NCBI GenBank assembly: GCA_028280945.1
Contig: JANQKV010000010.1
Location: 26,023-90,022, forward strand
DNA: 64,000 nucleotides
Origin: Opitutaceae bacterium
Lineage (GTDB): Bacteria; Verrucomicrobiota; Verrucomicrobiia; Opitutales; Opitutaceae
Reading direction: 5' to 3'
The notes under the pieces were generated by a model. That model searched no databases. It saw only the letters and a list, made by a program, of their open reading frames with translations, and was not told where the DNA came from. Of the stretch, positions 58,265 to 64,000 are shown in pieces (the first letter of the stretch is position 1; the number at the start of each line of letters is the position of its first letter). Both the position numbers and the translations under genes were made by a program.

Positions 58265-59089
58265 ATGGATCCCACCACCACAGAATCTCCTTCTCCCACC
58301 ACGCCGGCGGCGGCGTCCGCCGATGCTGGGCGACCGGCGATCATCGAGGTGGAAGATTTGGATTTTTATTACGGCGAGAATCGCGCCCTCGATGGGGTTT
58401 CCCTGGCCATTCCTTCCCACCAAGTCACGGCTCTGATTGGTCCCTCCGGGTGCGGCAAATCGACTTTGCTGCGGTGCTTCAACCGCATGAACGATCTTAT
58501 TGAAGGTGCCGAGCGCACCCGGGGCACGGTGCGTATTCGCGGAGTGGATATCTTTGGTCCCGAGGTGAACGTAATGGAACTGCGCAAACGCGTGGGCATG
58601 GTGTTTCAAAAAACCAATCCCTTTCCCAATTCCATTTACGAGAACATTACCTTTGGGCTGCAGTTGCAGGGGGTTCGCTCCAAGACGCGTCTCGATGAAG
58701 CGGTGGAACGATCGCTGCGAGCCGCCGCCCTGTGGGATGAGGTAAAAGACCGGTTGCACGAAAGCGGACTCAGTCTTTCGGGCGGCCAGCAGCAACGCTT
58801 GTGCATTGCCCGCGCCATCGCGGTGGAACCGGAAATTATTCTGATGGACGAACCTTGCTCGGCCCTCGATCCGGTTGCCACGGCGCGAGTGGAGGAACTG
58901 ATCCATAAGTTGAAGCAGGAGTTCACCATTGTGATCGTGACCCACAACATGCAGCAAGCAGCCCGGTGTTCGGATCGGACCGCGTTTCTTTATTTGGGAA
59001 AGCTGATTGAATACGCCGACACCCAGACTATCTTCATCAATCCGTCCGACTCCCAGACCGAAGCCTACGTTTCGGGCCGATTCGGATAA
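58265..59089 (+). CDS. pstB: Phosphate ABC transporter ATP-binding protein PstB
   Basis: 274 residues. Walker [25 protein letters not shown]-loop [22 protein letters not shown], signature [33 protein letters not shown] (with Walker B) and switch His [24 protein letters not shown] are intact; FNRMNDLI and KTNPFP are PstB-specific. An N-terminal extension of about 27 residues is Pro/Thr/Ala-rich and disordered. Drives phosphate import. Confidence 0.98.
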   Translation: MDPTTTESPSPTTPAAASADAGRPAIIEVEDLDFYYGENRALDGVSLAIPSHQVTALIGPSGCGKSTLLRCFNRMNDLIEGAERTRGTVRIRGVDIFGPEVNVMELRKRVGMVFQKTNPFPNSIYENITFGLQLQGVRSKTRLDEAVERSLRAAALWDEVKDRLHESGLSLSGGQQQRLCIARAIAVEPEIILMDEPCSALDPVATARVEELIHKLKQEFTIVIVTHNMQQAARCSDRTAFLYLGKLIEYADTQTIFINPSDSQTEAYVSGRFG

Positions 59090-59105
59090 TCTCTACTGAA
59101 GTCTG

Positions 59106-59783
59106 ATGAAACGCTTTTTTGACACCGAATTGGAGACCTTTCGCTCCGACCTTGTCTTGATGGGAGAGACCGCGGTGCGCCAGGTCCGGCAGGTTTTGGA
59201 AGCGTTGATTGAATCCGACGTCAATTTGGCCCAGCAAGTGGTCACAGCCGACGATGAATTGGATCAGCTTGAGCTAAAGATCGACGAGGAGGCCATTCGT
59301 TACATGAGCTTGCGTTCGCCGGTCGCCACGGAGCTTCGTCTGGTCATTGTGGGCATGAAGGCGAGCCACGATCTCGAGCGCGTGGGTGACGAGGCGACCA
59401 ACATCGCTCGCCGCATCCCCCGTTTGACCGCCGAACCACCGCTCAAGCCTTATGTCGATTTGCCCAAGATGGCGGCGATCGCCGTGGAGATGCTTCGCGA
59501 CGCCTTGGACTGTTTTTTGCAAGTCGACGCGGAAAAGGCGCTGGCGGTCTGCCAACGGGACAAGGATGTCGACGAGATCAACCGGCAGCTTTATCGGGAG
59601 TTGTCGAGTTACATGATCGAGCGGCCGGAAACAACCAGCCGGGCTTTGGAGCTGATGTTCATTTCCAAGTCCATCGAACGCATCGCCGACCATGCCTCCA
59701 ACATTGCCGAAGAAATGATCTACTTGGCGAAAGGGGAGGATATCCGGCACACGGAACATACCCGTAATCCTTCAGCCCGCTGA
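59106..59783 (+). CDS. phoU: Phosphate signalling regulator PhoU
   Basis: 225 residues, an all-alpha protein of two PhoU domains (first repeat LMGETAVRQVRQVLEALIESDVNLAQQVVTADDELDQLELKIDEEAIRYMSLRSPVATELRLVIVGMKASHDLERVGDEATNIA; second LSSYMIERPETTSRALELMFISKSIERIADHASNIAEEMIY). The metal-binding E/DXXXD-type motifs (ERVGDEATNIA and ERIADHASNIAEE) are present. PhoU links Pst activity to the PhoR-PhoB two-component system, which is not in this window. Last gene of the run, with 16 nt to pstB. Confidence 0.97.
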   Translation: MKRFFDTELETFRSDLVLMGETAVRQVRQVLEALIESDVNLAQQVVTADDELDQLELKIDEEAIRYMSLRSPVATELRLVIVGMKASHDLERVGDEATNIARRIPRLTAEPPLKPYVDLPKMAAIAVEMLRDALDCFLQVDAEKALAVCQRDKDVDEINRQLYRELSSYMIERPETTSRALELMFISKSIERIADHASNIAEEMIYLAKGEDIRHTEHTRNPSAR

Positions 59784-59810
59784 AATCTCCCCTCCGCTTC
59801 AAACGAGGGA

Positions 59811-59839
59811 TTGACAGGCGAGAACCGGGCGGGGATTTT
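59811..59839 (+). promoter_or_regulatory. Possible promoter of tRNA-His
   Basis: TTGACA (59811-59816) and a weak -10 element GATTTT (59834-59839) with 17-bp spacing, ending 13 nt before the tRNA. The -35 is perfect, the -10 poor. Confidence 0.4.
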
Positions 59840-59852
59840 TCCCGACCCTTAC

Positions 59853-59930
59853 GGCGACCATAGCTCAGTTGGTTAGAGCACTAGATTGTGATTCTAGGGG
59901 TCGCGGGTTCGAATCCCGTTGGTCGCCCCA
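59853..59930 (+). tRNA. tRNA-His (anticodon GTG)
   Basis: Complete cloverleaf: extra 5' G-1 (59853) opposite C73, acceptor GCGACCA/TGGTCGC, anticodon stem CTAGA/TCTAG around TTGTGAT (anticodon GTG), T-arm with TTCGAAT, encoded CCA. The G-1:C73 pair is the histidine identity mark. Confidence 0.97.
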
Positions 59931-60239
59931 TTTCTAGGGTCTACACCCAAAAGTGGGGGATTGCTGCGGAGAGGCATTTTTAGGGAGGGAGGTTAACCGC
60001 ATTGGGCGATGACGCGGATGCGGTAGTTGGGTTTGCGCTTGTCCATCGGTCGGTTGACGGAAGAGGCCGCCCGACTTTATGGGTCGCAGAAATAGCCGCG
60101 TAGAACGCGAACGTGAGAATAATTGTTCAATCTCGGGTGGAACCGGGTCTTCCGGTTGACGGGGTTCCCTCACCTGATTACCGGCTCGACTGATTTGTGA
60201 TTGGCAATGTAGCATATCATTCGCATTCCCATCACTGTT
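59931..60239. other. 309-nt intergenic region between tRNA-His and the ECF sigma gene
   Basis: I see no credible gene. The minus-strand open frame across it (59934-60287) overlaps the sigma gene and is low-complexity. A short minus-strand peptide frame (about 60045 down to 59995, MDKRKPNYRIRVIAQCG) has no support. It should contain the sigma-factor promoter; I could not fix it. Confidence 0.5.
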
Positions 60240-60818
60240 TTGGATTCCAGCCCTCCCTCCCCGTTTGAAGTCAATGCTTTGAGCCACGCGGATTCCCGTG
60301 CGGCGTCGGATGATTTGTTTCAGAGTGTGTATGAGGAGTTGAAAAAGCTGGCCCGCCTCAAGGTTTCCAGCGAAGGAGCCGGCAGTTCGTTAAGCGCCAC
60401 GTCCCTGGTTCACGAAGCCTTCCTGCGGCTGTCCGCCGACCCCGAGCGGATGCGTTGTTTTCGTAATCGCGCGCATCTTTTTTCCACCGCCGCCGAGGTC
60501 ATGCGGTGGATTTTGGTCGATCGGGCCCGGGCGCGTAAACAGCTCAAACGGGGAGGGGACATGGTCCGGTCTTCCTTGTCAGACGCAGAGATTCTCTCTC
60601 CGGCCAGCGATGATCTGCTGCTTTCCATCAACGACGTCCTCTCCAAATTGCAAGTCGTCGATCCGGACAGCGCGGATCTGGTGAAAATGAGATTCTTTTC
60701 CGGTTTCTCGTTCCAGGAGATCGCCGATGCCACCGGCGTTTCCTACCGGACGGTTTCACGGCGCTGGGCCTACGCCAAGTCCTGGCTGAAGAAGGAATTG
60801 AAGACCGGGGCGCTCTAG
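60240..60818 (+). CDS. ECF-type RNA polymerase sigma factor
   Basis: 192 residues. Region 2 is recognised in LFQSVYEELKKLARLK..SLSATSLVHEAFLRLSADPE..FRNRAHLFSTAAEVMRWILVDRARARKQLKRGG and region 4 in SADLVKMRFFSGFSFQEIADATGVSYRTVSRRWAYAKSWLKKEL, the pattern of the short ECF group frequent in planctomycetes and verrucomicrobia. The only start in frame after the nearest stop is a TTG at 60240; no ATG or GTG precedes the conserved region. It converges with the kinase gene (34-nt gap between stops), so the two may act together although they are not one operon. Confidence 0.88.
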   Translation: MDSSPPSPFEVNALSHADSRAASDDLFQSVYEELKKLARLKVSSEGAGSSLSATSLVHEAFLRLSADPERMRCFRNRAHLFSTAAEVMRWILVDRARARKQLKRGGDMVRSSLSDAEILSPASDDLLLSINDVLSKLQVVDPDSADLVKMRFFSGFSFQEIADATGVSYRTVSRRWAYAKSWLKKELKTGAL

Positions 60819-60852
60819 GAGTGAGTGGGTCCGCAGGCAGTTCGGCGGAGGG

Positions 60853-63800
60853 TTAACGCTCCATCCCTTCGCGGCTGAGCATCACCCCGGCGGTCGCGTC
60901 CCAGACCATCAATGTGCCATCACGGCTGACCGAGGACAGCCGGCGCCCGCCAAGATCCCAGGCCAGGCCGGTGACCGGGTCGCCATGGCCATGCAGTTCC
61001 AGCACGGGTTCGCCGTTGGCCCAGTCCCAAATCACGATGGTGCCGGACTCCCCGCCTCCCGAAGCCAGACGATTTCCGTGGGGGTGCCAGGCCAGCACGT
61101 CTGCCGTGCCGCGCAGCCGTTGAAACTCCTCCACTTGGTCCTGCCCCGCCACCGACCATAGGGAAATCTGTCCTTCCCCGCGGGAGACCGCGAAGTATTG
61201 ACCGGCCGGATGCCAGGCATGGGTGATGGTGGACGGACGGGAGGCTCCGGAGCCGGGCGATTGGAGGATCACCTCACCGGTGACCGTGGACACCAGCCAC
61301 AATTGGCCGCTCCCGGCACTGGCCAAAACAAACGCTCCATCCGGACTCACCGAGATCTTCGCCCAAGCATCCTCTGACTCTCCTGCTGGATTCCATAAGC
61401 GTTGAACGGTTGGCTCTGACCCACGCGCGATGCGGAAGATTCCGCCGTTTCTTTCGGACAGGATAATCTCCTTTTCCCCGGACCAGATCATCTCAGCGGG
61501 GTTGATCGATCCGAGTTCGATTCGCTGCATGTGCTCACCGTCCTCCAGATCAATGATGCGAAGCAGGTGACCTGATTCGTTGAGCGACACGACGGCGACG
61601 GCCTGCCCGTCGGAACTCCAGGCCCAAGGTTCGAGTGAAACCGATTCCAACTCGGTCGATCGCAATTCCTGTCCGTCCGCCGAAATCAAGGACATGAATT
61701 TCCCGGATTCGCTGCGAACCGCCATTTCCATGCCATCCGCATTCCATCGCACCGCTGTCAAAGGTTCTTCTCCTTCCCACAGCACTCGGGAAGCGGCGGG
61801 CAGTCCCTGGCGCAGGATGATTATGTCTCCATCGGTATTGCCGCCGACAACGGAGTGAGTCTCCGCGCTCCACGCTGCCGCTGAGATGGTTCCTCCGAAA
61901 TCCTGGAAGTCATCGTTCAGATTCAGGGTGAAATCCAGCAGCATGAGCGCCTCTTGCCCCGTGATCGTGTGGAGTAGGCGGAGACCATCCGGATCCCAAA
62001 CCAAGTTGGTGATGGGTCCATCCCAATAGCCGTTCATTCCACTGCTGGCGATCCTTCGTCCACCGGGAACGCCCCATATTCGAAGGGCCCCATCAACCGC
62101 GCCGGTCGCCAGCCAGGAACTGTCGTGCATCCACGCCAGCTCGCACAGGTTGGTATTATGGCCCTGATAAATTTCCAAGGGACTGCCAGGGCTTTCGATG
62201 TCCCAGACAAAAACATCGTGGGACTGGCCGACACCGGCGATGTAGCGCCCGTTGGGACTCCACGCGATTTGTTCCAGCTCGGCGGGGGGGGGAATAAGCT
62301 CTCCCCACTGCCGTGGAGTGTTTTCGTTGGTCCATATCCCGATGGTGCCATCCGCTCCCAAGACAGCGAGGCGTTGCCCGGCCGGTCCCCACGAGACCGA
62401 TCGGGCGGGTTCGGGCAATGCCGCGAGCAGTTCCGCGGTCTTCGGTGCCCAGAGGTTGACCCGGCCCGATTTCCCCAGGGTGACGATGGTCCCGTCATCC
62501 GGACTCCAACCGGAGTAGGTGTGCTCCTCGCCATCCATGAAGCGCCGGGCCGATACCCGATTGAGGGAATCGAACATGATGGTTCCCGTGGGATTGCTCA
62601 GGAGAAAGGACTCACCAAAGGGCGAAAAATTGAGTGAATTGACCGGGCCTTGCCGACTGAACTCGATGAGGGGAAGGTGGAGATCGCCGTAGGCGTAAAA
62701 CCATTCCCATCCCCGAAAGTCGTCTTCCGCGGGGGAGGGGCGCAGGGCATTCAACATGGATTGGGTGGCAAGGGTCGGCGTGGTGCCCAGATGCGCGGCC
62801 ATCGTGATCAGACGCATGTTGGAGGCATAGGCCAGGCGGCGATTGGCCTGAGCCTGCTTTTGGGCAAACTCGGCCGCGGCCACCGCTTCCGCTTGAGCGC
62901 TTTCGGCATTCTCTCGCAGCGCAGCTTGCCGCAGCGCCACCAAGGGGCCGCCCACCCCAAAGGACCCGAACAAAAGCAGCAACGACCCCAGCAAAGCGGC
63001 GTGCACCGGCTTTCGTTTAATCCACCTTAAGGCCCGTTGAGCGGAAGTCTGGGCCACGATCGAGATGGGCCGGTGGTCCAGCCAGGCTTCCAGGTCGTCG
63101 GCCAACCGCCCGGCGGACACATACCGATCGGCGGGGTTTTTCTCGAGGCACTTGGCCACAATGGTTTCCAGGTCGCGATCGATGGTGGCGTCCACCGATC
63201 GCAACCGGGGAGGAGGGGTCTCCACCAGGAGGCGCAACGCGGTCATGAACGAACTCGCTTCGATGATCGGTCGACCCGTCAGCAATTCAAACAACATGGC
63301 GCCCATGCTGTAGATGTCCGTCTGGGCGGATGTGGTGTAGCCGGACTCCATTGCCTGCTCCGGCGCCATGTATTGAGGCGTGCCCAGAATCTGCCCGGTG
63401 AGGGTGAGGCCGTTGCTCTGGCGCAGATCGTAGGCGAGACCGAAATCACTGATGAACGGTTCCTGCTGATCCCCCAGCAGGATGTTATCGGGCTTTAAAT
63501 CCCGATGAAAAATGCCGCGATTGTGGGCTTCCTGCATGGTGTGGGCCACCTTGGCGACCAGACGGACCATCGCCCGTCGGTCCTGGCGGAGTTCCTTGAG
63601 ATGGTCACCCAGCGTGCCGCCGGGGAAGTAGGTCATGCTGTAGAAGTCGTGCCCATCGATGTGGCCAATCTCGTGCACGGGCACGATGTGCTGGTGTTGC
63701 AGATTGGCGGCGGCTTCGGCCTCCATGCGGAAACGTTGCCGGCCCGCCGCCGTCATCCAGGTCGAACCCAGGATCACTTTGACGGCGACCTCCCGGTTCA

Positions 63801-64000
63801 GGCTGACCTGCCGGGCGCGATAAACGACCCCGGTCGCTCCGCGGCCCACCTCCTCGATCAATTCGTAATCCCCGAGCCGGATGATGGTGTCGCCCAGGTT
63901 GGCGATGAAACGTGATTCCTTCTCGATATCCTCGGCCAGCGCGCTGAGTTCTTCCTCGGCGGCGGGAAACTTCTCCGCGTCCAGGAAGTGGCCCGTATCT
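60853..64000 (-). CDS. Membrane Ser/Thr protein kinase with WD40-repeat domain, N-terminus cut by window edge
   Basis: At least 1048 residues, with the 5' end beyond the window. The frame continues without stop to 64000 (visible start RLGDYELIEEVGRGATGVVYRARQ). Kinase motifs: glycine loop GRGATG, VAVKVIL (Lys), FHRDLKPDNILL (catalytic loop), ISDFGLAYD (DFG), QYMAPEQAM (APE). A single membrane segment (ALLGSLLLLFGSFGVGGPLV) is followed by a coiled-coil (ALRENAESAQAEAVAAAEFAQKQAQANRR) and a WD40-like propeller to the end (FSPFGESFLLS, WSPDDGTIVTLGKSGRVNLW, GVWDIESPGS, HLGDPVTGLAWDLGGRRLSSVSRDGTLMVWDATAG). The arrangement is a transmembrane sensor kinase whose propeller faces out. Its partner is probably the convergent ECF sigma factor. 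Confidence 0.94.
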   Translation of the reverse strand, partial: DTGHFLDAEKFPAAEEELSALAEDIEKESRFIANLGDTIIRLGDYELIEEVGRGATGVVYRARQVSLNREVAVKVILGSTWMTAAGRQRFRMEAEAAANLQHQHIVPVHEIGHIDGHDFYSMTYFPGGTLGDHLKELRQDRRAMVRLVAKVAHTMQEAHNRGIFHRDLKPDNILLGDQQEPFISDFGLAYDLRQSNGLTLTGQILGTPQYMAPEQAMESGYTTSAQTDIYSMGAMLFELLTGRPIIEASSFMTALRLLVETPPPRLRSVDATIDRDLETIVAKCLEKNPADRYVSAGRLADDLEAWLDHRPISIVAQTSAQRALRWIKRKPVHAALLGSLLLLFGSFGVGGPLVALRQAALRENAESAQAEAVAAAEFAQKQAQANRRLAYASNMRLITMAAHLGTTPTLATQSMLNALRPSPAEDDFRGWEWFYAYGDLHLPLIEFSRQGPVNSLNFSPFGESFLLSNPTGTIMFDSLNRVSARRFMDGEEHTYSGWSPDDGTIVTLGKSGRVNLWAPKTAELLAALPEPARSVSWGPAGQRLAVLGADGTIGIWTNENTPRQWGELIPPPAELEQIAWSPNGRYIAGVGQSHDVFVWDIESPGSPLEIYQGHNTNLCELAWMHDSSWLATGAVDGALRIWGVPGGRRIASSGMNGYWDGPITNLVWDPDGLRLLHTITGQEALMLLDFTLNLNDDFQDFGGTISAAAWSAETHSVVGGNTDGDIIILRQGLPAASRVLWEGEEPLTAVRWNADGMEMAVRSESGKFMSLISADGQELRSTELESVSLEPWAWSSDGQAVAVVSLNESGHLLRIIDLEDGEHMQRIELGSINPAEMIWSGEKEIILSERNGGIFRIARGSEPTVQRLWNPAGESEDAWAKISVSPDGAFVLASAGSGQLWLVSTVTGEVILQSPGSGASRPSTITHAWHPAGQYFAVSRGEGQISLWSVAGQDQVEEFQRLRGTADVLAWHPHGNRLASGGGESGTIVIWDWANGEPVLELHGHGDPVTGLAWDLGGRRLSSVSRDGTLMVWDATAGVMLSREGMER

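Noticed and set aside
59934..60287. 117-codon minus-strand frame between tRNA-His and the sigma gene
   Set aside because: Overlaps the sigma gene start, is low-complexity and has no conserved motif. Kept only as gap description.
1..64000. Insertion sequences, prophage or CRISPR array
   Set aside because: No transposase, integrase or phage-structural frame and no regularly spaced direct repeats were seen on either strand.

Overview
The window is a gene-dense, high-GC chromosomal segment that most resembles the phylum Verrucomicrobiota, probably an Opitutaceae-like member. This is inferred from gene content: ECF sigma factor next to a Ser/Thr kinase with WD40 repeats, an exosortase, LamG/Ig secreted proteins with a recurrent C-terminal module, a PhoH/7TM-HD/YbeY/DUF502/RecO-like operon, a ThrRS without TGS domain, few clear Shine-Dalgarno sites, and outer-membrane functions (TonB receptor, Kdo transferase and Kdo-kinase-like protein). 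I see no insertion sequence, prophage or CRISPR array. Layout: 1-14360 holds a secreted subtilisin and a coupled TPR gene, a Dabb-domain protein, a fused sugar isomerase/dehydrogenase, thrS, cysS, hemB, a TPR protein, a Wza-like lipoprotein, an acidic protein, pyrD and cysE. A tRNA-Leu (14486) is followed by a lower-GC methyltransferase and a 723-residue disordered, RNA-binding-like protein. 17819-24169 is a run of minus-strand genes: acyltransferase, pyrR-pyrB-pyrC, CPBP protease, thiL, tsaE. 24441-35663 holds a large LamG/Ig surface protein, a nuclease-helicase fusion and the HIT-phoH-pgpH-ybeY-DUF502-recO-like block. 35811-39943 holds fabF, an exosortase and an overlapping candidate GT-C glycosyltransferase. 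39971-49576 holds an M16 protease, Kdo/LPS genes, a glycosyltransferase, an FkbM methyltransferase and a SNF2 helicase. 49618-59783 is the most coherent system: a TonB-dependent receptor and an abundant-looking secreted repeat protein directly upstream of pstS-pstC-pstA-pstB-phoU. A similar 11-bp-spaced direct repeat lies in front of both the receptor gene and pstS. I read this as a phosphate-starvation locus that joins an outer-membrane uptake step to the inner-membrane Pst transporter. The window ends with tRNA-His, an ECF sigma factor and a convergent membrane kinase with WD40 repeats. The strongest unexplained signals are this receptor/secreted-protein/Pst arrangement, a three-copy palindrome (TGTCAC-N7-GTGACA, one copy inside a helicase gene), a recurrent C-terminal module of about 130 residues in surface proteins, and an exosortase coupled to a GT-C-like protein with no visible sorting substrate.
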